From Solirubrobacteraceae bacterium (GTDB lineage Bacteria; Actinomycetota; Thermoleophilia; Solirubrobacterales; Solirubrobacteraceae): a DNA stretch of 46,475 nucleotides. Made by a program: the position numbers and the translations under genes. Within the stretch, counting starts at the first letter, position 1; each line of letters begins with the position of its first letter. Positions 1 to 7,478 of the stretch are shown piece by piece. Under the pieces are notes generated by a model. The model ran no database searches and was not told the DNA's origin. It saw nothing but the letters and a program-made list of their open reading frames with translations. The stretch is from contig JADGPP010000020.1 of NCBI GenBank assembly GCA_017882375.1, forward strand, positions 1 to 46,475, read 5' to 3'.

Positions 1-462
1 CAGCTCGCCACCTCGGACCCAGACGCGTGGCTTGTGACCCGCGCCTTCGAGGCCTGGAATGAACACGGAGCCGCAGGCGCCGCGGCATGGGTGTCACGCT
101 GGGCGCAGCTGACCGACCCGCCTGAACAGCCCGGCGCGAGGACCTGGCGGGGGCGCGAGCGCGCCCTTGCGCGTCTGGAACAGGTCGCCTCTGAGCTAGG
201 CGTTTCCTCGGCCGAAGTAACCGACGCCCACACCATCGGCGACCAGGTGCTGGGCGTCTTCAAGCTGCGCCGGAGATCCGGATCACCCACCGACCCGCCC
301 GGCTTCGCAGCCCTCCTCGATGTCGATCAGGACCAAATCGTGCGCATGCGGGTATTCCTGGACCGCGAAGCAGCGCTTCGCGCCATCGAGCCCGAAGCGG
401 CGCGGCAGGCTTCAAGAACCTCGACCGCATCGAAACCCACCACATCATCGCGCCGCGTTTGA
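1..462 (+). CDS. SnoaL/NTF2-like protein, 5' end outside window
   Basis: The frame is open from base 1, so the start lies upstream. The GTG at 34 is internal, because the residues before it (LATSDPDAW) fit the first helix of the fold. The residues AFEAWNEHG near the beginning and VRMRVFLDREAALRAIE near the end are the usual first helix and last strand/helix of SnoaL-like polyketide-cyclase/ketosteroid-isomerase-fold proteins. These are small cytoplasmic cone-shaped alpha+beta barrels with very varied or no catalytic roles. Residues after about 120 (Ser/Thr/Arg-rich) extend beyond the normal domain end, which suggests the 3' end has been altered. It sits in the putative element region. No substrate can be inferred. 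Confidence 0.55.
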   Translation, partial: QLATSDPDAWLVTRAFEAWNEHGAAGAAAWVSRWAQLTDPPEQPGARTWRGRERALARLEQVASELGVSSAEVTDAHTIGDQVLGVFKLRRRSGSPTDPPGFAALLDVDQDQIVRMRVFLDREAALRAIEPEAARQASRTSTASKPTTSSRRV

Positions 463-465
463 GCG

Positions 466-589
466 TCAGCGGGGCCCGGGTCTGGTCCCTGGCCATGCGG
501 CAGCCGAGGTCCGCGCCAGCCTGAAAGCAGGTCGCAACCGCGACCGTCGTCGAGGTCTGCTATTCGCAAATGACAGGGCTGCGGCGCCT
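466..589 (-). pseudogene. Possible 3' part of the split excisionase-like gene
   Basis: If the insertion sequence (590-1808) and one copy of the flanking GCCT are removed, the helix-turn-helix fragment at 1813-1913 joins this stretch in frame. It then runs 41 codons to a TGA at 466-468. The rebuilt gene would be 225 bases, or 74 residues, a usual size for excisionases. The residues after the PGG turn are Ala- and then Arg-rich and resemble no specific family. The join is arithmetic from the sequence; that it was a functional gene is inference. Confidence 0.3.
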
Positions 590-604
590 CGTAGGGCGCA
601 TAAA
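590..604 (+). repeat. Left terminal inverted repeat of the insertion sequence
   Basis: This 15-base arm matches the reverse complement of 1793-1807 exactly. It lies 7 bases beyond the transposase stop codon. The match does not extend inward or outward. Confidence 0.75.
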
Positions 605-611
605 GGCAACA

Positions 612-1709
612 TCAGGCTGCGCGCCGGTACTCGTGCAGCAACCCGCCGAGGCGGTCTATTCGATGCACCCGCGTGGGACTGTGCTTGCCGAGCGGGACCG
701 GATTGCCCCGAGGATCCGGGGTCGCCAGCCCGAGCGCTCGGTGCGGGCGCTGGCGGTTGTAGTGGTCGATGTAGATGGGGAGCGTCCGCTCGAGTTGCCG
801 TTTGCCAAAGATGAGCAGCCAGTCCAGGCACTCCTCACGGACCGTGCGCACCCAGCGCTCGGCGTGCGCGTTAGCGTTGGGAGCCTGGATCGGTGTCTTG
901 ATCACCCGGATGCCCTGGGTCTGGAAGACCTCATCGAACGCTGCGGTGAACTTGGTGTCCCGATCGTGGAGCAGGAACCGGACCGGGTCGTGACGGTCCT
1001 CCAGCTCCATGACGAGGTTGCGCGCCTGCTGGGTCGCCCATGTCCCATCCGGGTTGCTCGTGCAGCCGGCCAGATGCACACGCCGCGTTTGGATCTCGAT
1101 GAAGAACAGGACGTAGATCCGCCGCAGCGACGCCGTCTCGACGGTGAAGAAGTCGCACGCGATCATGCTATGAGCTTGCTGGCGGATGAACCCTCGCCAG
1201 GAGGGGCCGCTTCGCCGCGGCGCGGGTCCAAGACTGTGAGCCTTGAGGATGTTGCGCACCGAGGTCTCCGAGACCGAAACCCCGAGCTTTGCCAGCTCGC
1301 CGACGATCCGCCGATGGCCCCAGCGCGGGTTCTCGCGTGCAAGGCGCACTACCAGCGCTACGAGATTCCCATCGAGCGCTGGCCGTCCCGGACGCCCGGA
1401 ATCGAAGGTCCAGCGGCGCCTGACCATCCGCCTATGCCAGCGCAACAGCGTCGCTGGCCTAACGCCGAACGCTGTCGACCAGCGAGCGCGGGGCAGCGCC
1501 CGAGAAAACGCGGCAAGCAGCGCCCGATCGTGCTCCTGGTAGCGGACCCGCCGGCCTTGGCGTCGCAGCACCCTGAGCTCATGGCGCAGCACGAGGATCT
1601 CAAGCTCCTTCGCGTCACGCGAGCGACAGAGCAGAACGAGCAACTCGACGATCCGGCCAAGCGCCAAGTACAGAAACGAGAGCACGCGCCACCTCCGGTC
1701 GGCGAACAA
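612..1709 (-). CDS. Integrase-core DDE transposase of the insertion sequence
   Basis: This 365-residue protein would cut and join the insertion sequence ends. The N-terminal part (residues 30-160) holds a hydrophobic/basic leader and helix-turn-helix regions, including RPATLLRWHRRMVRRRW (84-100) and NPRWGHRRIVGELAKLG (127-143). The integrase core covers about 180-330. Its catalytic triad can be read as D186 (ACDFF), D249 (LLHDRD) and E284 (NAHAERW), with the last two 34 residues apart, close to the classic DD(35)E. A C-terminal YNRQRPHRALG block (317-327) is typical. The ORF is intact and fills the space between the terminal repeats, so it may still be active. The ATG at 1709 leaves 83 bases to the right repeat. 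Confidence 0.85.
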   Translation of the reverse strand: MFADRRWRVLSFLYLALGRIVELLVLLCRSRDAKELEILVLRHELRVLRRQGRRVRYQEHDRALLAAFSRALPRARWSTAFGVRPATLLRWHRRMVRRRWTFDSGRPGRPALDGNLVALVVRLARENPRWGHRRIVGELAKLGVSVSETSVRNILKAHSLGPAPRRSGPSWRGFIRQQAHSMIACDFFTVETASLRRIYVLFFIEIQTRRVHLAGCTSNPDGTWATQQARNLVMELEDRHDPVRFLLHDRDTKFTAAFDEVFQTQGIRVIKTPIQAPNANAHAERWVRTVREECLDWLLIFGKRQLERTLPIYIDHYNRQRPHRALGLATPDPRGNPVPLGKHSPTRVHRIDRLGGLLHEYRRAA

Positions 1710-1792
1710 CGGTCCATCAAGCTACTGAGCAGCAGTGGCCGCCGCCGCCTCCACGTGCCCATCATTCATAAGGCGGCTACGTGCAGGCCGGG

Positions 1793-1807
1793 TTTATGCG
1801 CCCTACG
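1793..1807 (-). repeat. Right terminal inverted repeat of the insertion sequence
   Basis: This is the exact reverse complement of 590-604. It supplies the TAG (1803-1805) that now truncates the helix-turn-helix gene reading into the element from the right. Confidence 0.75.
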
Positions 1808-1913
1808 GGCCTCCTGGCAGCCGATAGCACTCGATCTGCCCGGCGGCGACGTATCGGCGCACCGTCCGCTCCGAGACTCCAAGCCGCACGGCTGCTTGCC
1901 TGGTGCTCAACAT
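1803..1913 (-). pseudogene. Excisionase/MerR-type helix-turn-helix gene truncated by the insertion sequence
   Basis: From the ATG at 1911-1913 the product begins MLSTRQAAVRLGVSERTVRR and continues to a YRLPGG turn. This is the winged helix-turn-helix of excisionase-family DNA-binding proteins: TRQAA helix 1, VSERTVRRY recognition helix, RLPGG wing. The frame then enters the terminal repeat of the insertion sequence and stops after 36 residues, so the wing and the rest are lost. Excisionases commonly lie next to attachment sites of integrated elements, and this gene starts about 250 bases from the tRNA-Gly fragment. A generic MerR-like regulator is the alternative. Confidence 0.55.
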
Positions 1914-2159
1914 GGGCGACGTGCTGTGATCTGAGCTCAACGGATAGCTCACGGCCAAATGTCGGAGCCGGCACCAGGTTCCCCCCGTACGCATTGAGGA
2001 GGTGCAGGTCGGTGAGGCCACGCGGCCACGCCGGCGGGAGGCAGCTCCGGATCAGACGGGCCGTGCGACCGCTCCGAGCATCTGCGGTGACGTTGCGGTG
2101 ACGAATATCCCTACATTCGACAAACCTGCCTATTTGCAGGGAGAAAGCCACCAGGGCCT

Positions 2160-2206
2160 TGAGCTTCCCAAGCTCGAGGTCACGGGTTCGAGGCCCGTTC
2201 GCCGCT
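2160..2206 (+). other. 3' half of a tRNA-Gly(CCC) gene; probable attachment site of an integrated element
   Basis: The stretch has the parts of a tRNA from position 27 onward. There is an anticodon stem TGAGC/GCTCG (2160-2164, 2172-2176) with loop TTCCCAA (anticodon CCC at 2167-2169). A variable loop AGGTC and a T-arm follow, the latter with ACGGG/CCCGT stems around the 7-base loop TTCGAGG (2182-2198). The 3' acceptor strand TCGCCGC (2199-2205) is followed by T at the discriminator position, as expected for tRNA-Gly. No D-arm or matching 5' acceptor (GCGGCGA) exists upstream, so this is not a working gene. Such 3' fragments arise when elements integrate into a tRNA gene. The rest of 1914-2235 shows no convincing gene, only a small hairpin near 2126-2141. 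Confidence 0.65.
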
Positions 2207-2235
2207 TTGCAGGCGTGACCGCGCCTCGGCCGGTG

Positions 2236-3213
2236 CTAGGTCCCGTTGTAGGAGTCCGGAGCCGGCGGATCGCCGCGGGTGGCGGCGAGCAGCGCCAGCA
2301 GCGCCGCCGGCGAGGTCCCGCCCAGCACGCGCAGCCGGTGCAGGCGGTAGGGGTCGTCGCCGCGATGCGCCCACCCGGGCACGACGGTGGTGGAACCCCG
2401 ATAGCCGGCCGCGCCGACGGCGGCCACGACGGTTGCGTCGTAGTGGCCGGAGGGGTAACAGAACCAGTTGACCGGCACGTGGTAGCGCCGCTGCAGGATC
2501 GCGCGCGTGCCCGCCACCTGTTCGTGCAGCGCATGGGCGTCCAGCGTGATCAGGTCGGCGTGGCTTGTGCCCTGGGTGTCGAGCTCCCAGCCGGCGGCGA
2601 TCAGCGCACGCACTTCCCGCTCCGAGAGGCCGCCCTGTGACGGCGGCAGGCCGGTCAGCTGGATGTTCTCGTCGCCGACCCAGCCGAGCCGCCGCAGAAC
2701 GGGCAGCGCCTGTGCGAACTGCGAGTGGTAGCCGTTGTCGAAGCTGACGACGATCGGTTTGCCGGCAGGCAGCGAGACGCCTTCGCGCCAGTACGCGGCG
2801 ACCTCGTCGAGCGTCACCGCCGTCCAGCCGGCGCGCTTGAGCGCGCGCATCTGCGCGGCGAACAGCGGTGGTTCGACGTACAGGCCGGGAAACGGCGCGC
2901 CGGGCGGCGGTGGCGCGATCACGTGGTACATGAGAATCGGCACCGGCTCGCTGCCCGGCCGCCCGGTGCGTACGCCGCCGCCGCGGCCGGAGCGGGCGCC
3001 CGCGGTCTCCTCGCCGCCGGCGTGGCCGGTCTTGACGGCGGTGTGCGTGGCGCTCGCCCTGGACCTGCCCGCGCCGCCCTGGACGCTCAGCAGGACGACG
3101 AGTGCGACGGCGACAGCGGCGATCGCCGCCAGCCAGCCGGCGGCGCGGCGCCGGCGGTGGCGCAGGGCGCGCCGACTGGCTTCGCGACGCGTGTGCAGAT
3201 TCTCGATGTCCAT
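2236..3213 (-). CDS. Membrane-anchored polysaccharide deacetylase-like protein with altered metal site
   Basis: The 325-residue protein has a basic cytoplasmic start, one membrane segment (about 25-45), a Gly/Arg-rich linker (48-90) and a NodB-type domain (about 91-300) that would face the cell wall. Family landmarks are ILMYHVI (93-99), SFDNGY (157-162), a TSHADL block (216-221), FCYPSGHYD (251-259) and a final LHRLRV. Catalytic NodB enzymes use TFDDG and a HxxxH pair to bind the metal. Here the second Asp is Asn160 and the first His position is occupied by Gln214, with only His218 kept. It may therefore be inactive, bind metal differently, or act as a carbohydrate-binding protein. It is transcribed divergently from the znuA-like gene. 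Confidence 0.8.
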   Translation of the reverse strand: MDIENLHTRREASRRALRHRRRRAAGWLAAIAAVAVALVVLLSVQGGAGRSRASATHTAVKTGHAGGEETAGARSGRGGGVRTGRPGSEPVPILMYHVIAPPPPGAPFPGLYVEPPLFAAQMRALKRAGWTAVTLDEVAAYWREGVSLPAGKPIVVSFDNGYHSQFAQALPVLRRLGWVGDENIQLTGLPPSQGGLSEREVRALIAAGWELDTQGTSHADLITLDAHALHEQVAGTRAILQRRYHVPVNWFCYPSGHYDATVVAAVGAAGYRGSTTVVPGWAHRGDDPYRLHRLRVLGGTSPAALLALLAATRGDPPAPDSYNGT

Positions 3214-3294
3214 CTGATGATCCCCGCCCGGCCTCGCGCTTGAGCTGCGTCGTGGGTGAGCATAGAGATCGAAGGGGATGAGACGGCGTCTTTT

Positions 3295-3316
3295 ATGAGA
3301 TTCAGTCTTGCTTCAT
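3295..3316. promoter_or_regulatory. Candidate Fur/Zur-type operator upstream of the znuA-like gene
   Basis: An imperfect dyad with ATGA and TCAT outer arms spans 22 bases (3295-3316), 17 bases before the GTG start. Spacing and AT content fit a Fur-family site, and a Fur-family gene follows in the same transcript. The inner bases are not symmetric, so this is only a candidate. Confidence 0.25.
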
Positions 3317-3333
3317 GCTAGGCTCGGCAGACC

Positions 3334-4263
3334 GTGAAGCTGCGCAGACCGCCTGCCGCCACGCTCGTGCTCGCCGCGCTGGCCGGCGCTCTGCTGCTCG
3401 CCGGCTGCGGACGCTCGGGCGGGCCGGGCGGTCGTGCCCGGGGGCGGGACTTTCAGGTCGTCGCGGCGGAGAGCTTCTGGGGCAGCATCGCCGCCCAGCT
3501 GGCAGGCGATCGGGCGAGCGTCACGAGCATCATCGGCAACCCCGACACCGACCCGCACAGCTACGAACCCACCGCTCAGGACGCGCGCACGCTCGCCGGG
3601 TCGCAGATGGCGGTCATCAACGGCATCGGCTACGACAACTGGGCGCCGAAGCTGCTGCAGGCAAGCCCGCTGGGCGGGCGCGTCGTGCTCGACGTCGGCG
3701 GCCTGCTCGGCCTGAAGGACGGCGACAACCCCCACCAGTGGTACTCGCCGAGCGCCGTGCGCCGCGTGATCGGCCGGATCGTCGCCGACTACGACAGGCT
3801 CGACCCGCGCGACGCCGCCTACTTCGCACGGCGCCGGCGAACCTTCCTGCAGCGCGACCTCGCGCGCTATGACGCGCTGCGCCGGGAGATCCGCGCGAGA
3901 TACGCCGGCGTCGCGGTCGGCTACAGCGAGAGCATCTTCCAGCCGCTCGGCGAAGACCTCGGCCTGAAGCTGCTGACCCCCTACAGCTTCGCCCGGGCGA
4001 TCGCCGAGGGCGGCGACGTGACCGCGCAGGACAAGCAGACCGTCGACATGCAGGTGCGCAAGCGCCTGATCGGAGTCTGGGTGTTCAACAGCCAGAACGT
4101 GACACCCGACGTGCAGCGCGTGAACGAGCTCGCGCGTCAACGCCAGATTCCGATCGTGACGGTCACAGAGACGCTCTCGCCGGCGTCCGACAGCTTCCAG
4201 CAATGGCAGGTGGCCGAGCTGCAACGCCTTGCACGGGCGCTGCACCAGGCGACAGGTCGCTGA
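3334..4263 (+). CDS. znuA: Zinc/manganese ABC transporter substrate-binding lipoprotein, ZnuA/TroA type
   Basis: The 309-residue lipoprotein would capture Zn or Mn outside the membrane. A signal peptide ends in a LLAGC lipobox with Cys25. The two-lobed cluster A-I fold follows, with metal-ligand His75 (DPHSYEPT) and His134 (NPHQWYSP). Further candidate ligands sit in the GYSESIF and TVTETLSP blocks, where the last family ligand, usually Asp, is Glu. There is no long His-rich loop as in enterobacterial ZnuA. The GTG at 3334 is followed directly by the Arg-rich n-region. No permease or ATPase gene is adjacent, so it must work with components encoded elsewhere. It is followed 23 bases later by the Fur-family gene, probably in one transcript. 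Confidence 0.85.
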   Translation: MKLRRPPAATLVLAALAGALLLAGCGRSGGPGGRARGRDFQVVAAESFWGSIAAQLAGDRASVTSIIGNPDTDPHSYEPTAQDARTLAGSQMAVINGIGYDNWAPKLLQASPLGGRVVLDVGGLLGLKDGDNPHQWYSPSAVRRVIGRIVADYDRLDPRDAAYFARRRRTFLQRDLARYDALRREIRARYAGVAVGYSESIFQPLGEDLGLKLLTPYSFARAIAEGGDVTAQDKQTVDMQVRKRLIGVWVFNSQNVTPDVQRVNELARQRQIPIVTVTETLSPASDSFQQWQVAELQRLARALHQATGR

Positions 4264-4286
4264 GGGCGACCGCGGGGTAACCGACA

Positions 4287-4763
4287 ATGCGCGCGCCTAC
4301 ACTGGCAAGCATGACGGCGCCGACCGGTGAATCGACGTGGGCTGCGGAAGCCGAACGCGCCCTCAGTGACGCCGGCTACCGTCGCGGCGGCGCGCGCCGG
4401 GCGATTCTCGAACTGCTCGGTGAGCAGTCGTGCGCGCTGTCGGCCGTCGAGATCGAGCATGCGCTGACCTCGCGCCGGCGCGAGGTCTCGCGCGCGACCG
4501 TCTACCGCGTGATGGACGAGCTGGAGGAGATTGCGCTCGTACAGCGCGTGGAGATCGGCCAGGGGATGGTCCGCTACGAGCCGGTGAGACACGGCCCCGG
4601 CCATCACCATCATCTCGTATGCGACCGCTGCGGCCTGCTGCAGCCGTTCACCGACGACGAGCTCGAGCGCACGATCCGCCGCGTCAGCGAGCGGCTGCCG
4701 CTGCGCGTGTCCGAGCACGAGATCGTCATCCACGGAGCTTGCGAGACGTGCGCGGACAGCTGA
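4287..4763 (+). CDS. Fur-family metal-dependent regulator, probably Zur-like
   Basis: This 158-residue protein (150 if the ATG at 4311 is used) is a Fur-type dimeric repressor. The N-terminal winged helix has [15 protein letters not shown] and SRATVYRVMDELEEI, the recognition-helix region. The C-terminal part has the metal-binding run GHHHHLVCDRC, then CETC near the end, giving the two-CxxC structural zinc site. A GGGG run lies about 9 bases before the ATG at 4287. Because it follows a ZnuA-like gene, zinc (Zur) is the likeliest signal. Iron or manganese sensing cannot be excluded from sequence alone. Confidence 0.85.
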   Translation: MRAPTLASMTAPTGESTWAAEAERALSDAGYRRGGARRAILELLGEQSCALSAVEIEHALTSRRREVSRATVYRVMDELEEIALVQRVEIGQGMVRYEPVRHGPGHHHHLVCDRCGLLQPFTDDELERTIRRVSERLPLRVSEHEIVIHGACETCADS

Positions 4764-4773
4764 GCGTCCGAGC

Positions 4774-4794
4774 CGGCGACGCGGTCAGTCGCCG
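4774..4794. terminator. Hairpin between convergent genes, weak terminator candidate
   Basis: A 7-bp perfect stem CGGCGAC/GTCGCCG with loop GCGGTCA sits between the Fur-family stop codon and the convergent deacetylase stop codon. There is no T-run on either side, so termination is uncertain. Confidence 0.3.
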
Positions 4795-5756
4795 CTGAGG
4801 TTCTGCGGCAATGGCTGGCCCGCCGGGGGCGGATCGTCGGCCATCAGCTGGGGCACCGTGACGAGGTTCAGTCCGCGCGCGCGCACCGCGTGAATGATCG
4901 TCGGCAGCGCGGCGATCGTCTGCGAGCGGTCGCCGCCAGCGTCGTGCATCAGGATGATCGCCCCGGGTTTGATGCCTTCGCTGGCCCGCTGGACGATCAC
5001 TTCGACGCCCGGGCGCTGGTAGTCGCCGGTATCGACCGACCACAGCACCATCAGCATGCGCATCTGATGCAGCAGGTGAAACGTCGTCGTGTTGAACGAC
5101 CCGTAGGGGGGGCGAAACAGGCGGGGCCGGTGCCCGCCCAGCAGTTCGATGCGCGCGAGCTGTTCGAACAGCTCTTCGCGCTGGTCGTGCGCTGAGAGGT
5201 GGGCGAGCATCGGGTGCGTCTCGGTGTGGTCACCGATCACGAAGCCGTCATGGATCGCGCGCACGGTCGCCGCGCTGAAGTAGCGCAGCTCCTCGCCGAC
5301 CACGAAGAACGTGGCCGGTACATGTTCGCGCTCGAGCACGCTCAGCACCCCCGGGGTGTACGGGCCAGGCCCGTCGTCGAAGGTCAGCGCGACATCGCGC
5401 CCCTGCGTTCCCCCGGCTCTCGCAAACGGCGTGTAGCCGAGCACGGAGTCGACGGCCCTGTCGCCGCGTTCCAGCGCGTCGGCGGGCGGGACCGCCCGCA
5501 GCGAAGCCGATCGCGCGGCGTGCGCACTCGTGCCGGCCGAAGAAGAGGCCCCGCCGCCATGGTGCGAGCCCGACAGCACGATGACCAGCACGATCACCAG
5601 CAACGCAAACGCCAGCGCCGCGGCGAGCCTGCGGCGGCGAAAGCGCGCGTCGCCGCTGGGTTGGAGCGGGGCCCGGATGGGCCGCAAGGGCGAGGCCGAA
5701 CGCCTTCGCGTAGCCCGCTCGCCGTCCTCGAAGTCCCAGTTCCAGCGCGGGTTCAT
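4785..5756 (-). CDS. Membrane-anchored NodB-type polysaccharide (peptidoglycan) deacetylase
   Basis: The 323-residue protein has a cytoplasmic N-terminus, one membrane helix (about 43-62), a Ser/Ala linker and a complete NodB domain (about 118-300) outside the cell. All catalytic motifs are present: TFDDGPGPYT (125-134) with base and metal Asp residues, the HTETH metal pair (His177, His181), FRPPYGSF (214-221), DTGDY (242-246) and ILMHDAGG (268-275) with the catalytic His. Such enzymes remove acetyl groups from N-acetylglucosamine/muramic acid in peptidoglycan or related polymers. It ends with a Pro/Gln-rich tail. This one should be active, unlike the NodB-like protein at 2236-3213. Confidence 0.9.
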   Translation of the reverse strand: MNPRWNWDFEDGERATRRRSASPLRPIRAPLQPSGDARFRRRRLAAALAFALLVIVLVIVLSGSHHGGGASSSAGTSAHAARSASLRAVPPADALERGDRAVDSVLGYTPFARAGGTQGRDVALTFDDGPGPYTPGVLSVLEREHVPATFFVVGEELRYFSAATVRAIHDGFVIGDHTETHPMLAHLSAHDQREELFEQLARIELLGGHRPRLFRPPYGSFNTTTFHLLHQMRMLMVLWSVDTGDYQRPGVEVIVQRASEGIKPGAIILMHDAGGDRSQTIAALPTIIHAVRARGLNLVTVPQLMADDPPPAGQPLPQNLSGD

Positions 5757-6066
5757 GGACGGATGCTAGACATCGGCTGCGTCATCAGGGTAGGCAGCGC
5801 GTCGCCGCCCGCTCGCGTGGCCGTCTCAGGCGGGTGTCAAAACCCGCGGTCAAAGAACCGAAAGAGAAGAAACAGCCACTGACCTTCACCCTCCAAACGC
5901 GCGGAGCGAGCTGGCCTGGCTCGCCCCGTTTGCGCTCGCACAGGAGCTCGCGAAGCACCTGCCGGTGCGCAGGGCGGGTAAGGCGAGGCCTGGGTAGAAC
6001 GGGATCACGATGCCCGCCACCGGCGACGCCGACGCCGTCCGCCGCCGTTTCAGGGAGAATCCCCAC

Positions 6067-6525
6067 ATGCACGTGACGGCAAAGGCCGATTACGCAGTCC
6101 GCGCGGTCGTCGAGCTGGCCGACAGCGCGCAGGACTCGCCGCGCAAGGTCGACGACGTCGCGCAGGCGCAGGGGATCCCCGTCTCCTTCTTGGAGAACAT
6201 CCTCACGCAGCTGCGCTCCACCGGCATCGTGCGCAGCCAGCGCGGGCCAGAAGGCGGCTACTGGCTGGCCAAGCCCGCCGAGCAGGTCAGCCTCGCGCAG
6301 ATCATTCGCGCGGTCGAGGGACCGCTGGTGGGCGTGCGCGGGCAGCGTCCCGAGGAGATCGAGTACGTGGGGTCGGCCGAGGCGCTGCAGCAGGTGTGGA
6401 TCGCGCTGCGCTCCAACCTGCGAAAAGTGCTCGAGAACGTGACCGTCGCCGACGTGTCCAAGGGCAAGCTCCCCAAAGAGATCATCGCGCTCACGCGCAA
6501 CGAAGAGGCCTGGGAAACGCGCTAG
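6067..6525 (+). CDS. Rrf2-family transcriptional regulator, CymR/CysR-like
   Basis: The 152-residue protein has the Rrf2 winged helix: [13 protein letters not shown] at the start, then [20 protein letters not shown] as recognition region, and [18 protein letters not shown] as wing. The ATG at 6067 is chosen because AGGGAG lies 10 bases upstream and the family starts exactly at M(H/K)VTAKADYA. The longer frame from 6010 adds non-homologous sequence. It has no Cys at all, so unlike IscR/NsrR it cannot carry an Fe-S cluster. This matches the CymR subgroup that responds to sulfur status through cysteine synthase. Its stop overlaps the stop of cysA on the other strand by 4 bases, which supports a role in controlling the sulfate transporter. 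Confidence 0.85.
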   Translation: MHVTAKADYAVRAVVELADSAQDSPRKVDDVAQAQGIPVSFLENILTQLRSTGIVRSQRGPEGGYWLAKPAEQVSLAQIIRAVEGPLVGVRGQRPEEIEYVGSAEALQQVWIALRSNLRKVLENVTVADVSKGKLPKEIIALTRNEEAWETR

Positions 6526-7478
6526 GCCGCGAAGACTCGCGGCCGGGGGAGGCGGACGGGGAGGATCTGGCCCTCGTGCAACTCGAGCTCGGCGGCGTTT
6601 GCGCGGGTGACCTGCGCGGAGATGTCGCGGCCGTCGGGGAGGGTGAGCTCGACGCGGACCTCGAAGCCGAGGTGCACGACGCGCTTGATCAGCGCCTCGG
6701 TCGCGCTGCCGTCGTCGTGCGCGAGGATCTCCACGTCGTGCGGGCGCACGTAGGCGTCGCCGATGCGGTTGACCGGGCCGATGAACGACATCACGAACTC
6801 GTTGCTCGGCGACTCGTACAGATCGCGCGGCGTGCCGGTTTGCTCGATTCGTCCCTTGTTCATGACGACGATCTGCTCGGCGACCTCCATCGCCTCCTCC
6901 TGGTCGTGCGTGACGAAGATCGTCGTGACGTGGATCTCTTCGTGCAAACGACGCAGCCATTCGCGCAGCTCGCCACGCACCTGCGCGTCAAGCGCGCCGA
7001 ACGGCTCGTCGAGCAGCAGCACTTTCGGTTGAACGGCGAGCGCCCGTGCGAGCGCCATGCGCTGGAGCTGGCCGCCCGACAGCTGCGACGGGTAGCGCTC
7101 GGCGAGGCCGTCGAGCCGCACGAGCCCGAGCAGCTCCTTGACGCGAGCCTCGATCTCCGCCTTCGGTCGCCTGCGCACGCTCAGGCCGAACGCGACGTTG
7201 TCGTGCACGGTCATGTGCTTGAACGGCGCGTAGTGCTGGAAGACGAAGCCGACCCCGCGGCTGCGCGCCGGCGTGTCGGTGACCTGCTCGCCGCCGATCA
7301 CAACCTCGCCCTCGTCGGGAGTCTCCAGCCCGGCGATGATTCGCAGCAGCGTCGACTTGCCGCTCCCGCTGGGCCCGAGCAGCGCCATCAGCGCGCCGTC
7401 GTCGACGGTCACCGACACGTCGTCCAGCGCCGTGAACGTGCCGAAGCGCTTGCTCACGTGGCGGGCCTCGATTGCCAT
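6522..7478 (-). CDS. cysA: Sulfate/thiosulfate ABC transporter ATPase CysA
   Basis: This 318-residue ATPase powers sulfate/thiosulfate uptake. It has Walker [10 protein letters not shown], the Q-loop [13 protein letters not shown], the ABC signature [14 protein letters not shown], Walker [12 protein letters not shown] and the H-loop [13 protein letters not shown]-like C-terminal region (about 240-318) follows. The start codon overlaps the cysW stop by one base, so the two are translationally coupled. It is the last gene of the binding protein-cysT-cysW-cysA operon. It is slightly shorter than many CysA proteins (about 350 residues). Confidence 0.92.
   Translation of the reverse strand: MAIEARHVSKRFGTFTALDDVSVTVDDGALMALLGPSGSGKSTLLRIIAGLETPDEGEVVIGGEQVTDTPARSRGVGFVFQHYAPFKHMTVHDNVAFGLSVRRRPKAEIEARVKELLGLVRLDGLAERYPSQLSGGQLQRMALARALAVQPKVLLLDEPFGALDAQVRGELREWLRRLHEEIHVTTIFVTHDQEEAMEVAEQIVVMNKGRIEQTGTPRDLYESPSNEFVMSFIGPVNRIGDAYVRPHDVEILAHDDGSATEALIKRVVHLGFEVRVELTLPDGRDISAQVTRANAAELELHEGQILPVRLPRPRVFAA

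Larger units (their letters stand above)
590..1808 (-). mobile_element. Insertion sequence of about 1.2 kb with 15-bp terminal inverted repeats
   Basis: A 15-bp perfect inverted repeat bounds the unit: CGTAGGGCGCATAAA at 590-604 and its reverse complement at 1793-1807. Between them lies one transposase gene reading leftward. The sequence GCCT occurs directly outside both ends (586-589 and 1809-1812) and may be a 4-bp target duplication, although so short a match could be chance. Size and layout (single ORF, DDE integrase core) fit the broad IS3/IS481-like group. I cannot place it in a named family without a database. Confidence 0.75.

Noticed and set aside
570-1934. 454-codon rightward frame across the insertion sequence
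   Set aside because: It is antisense to the intact transposase and has no recognisable domain; a shadow of GC-rich third positions.
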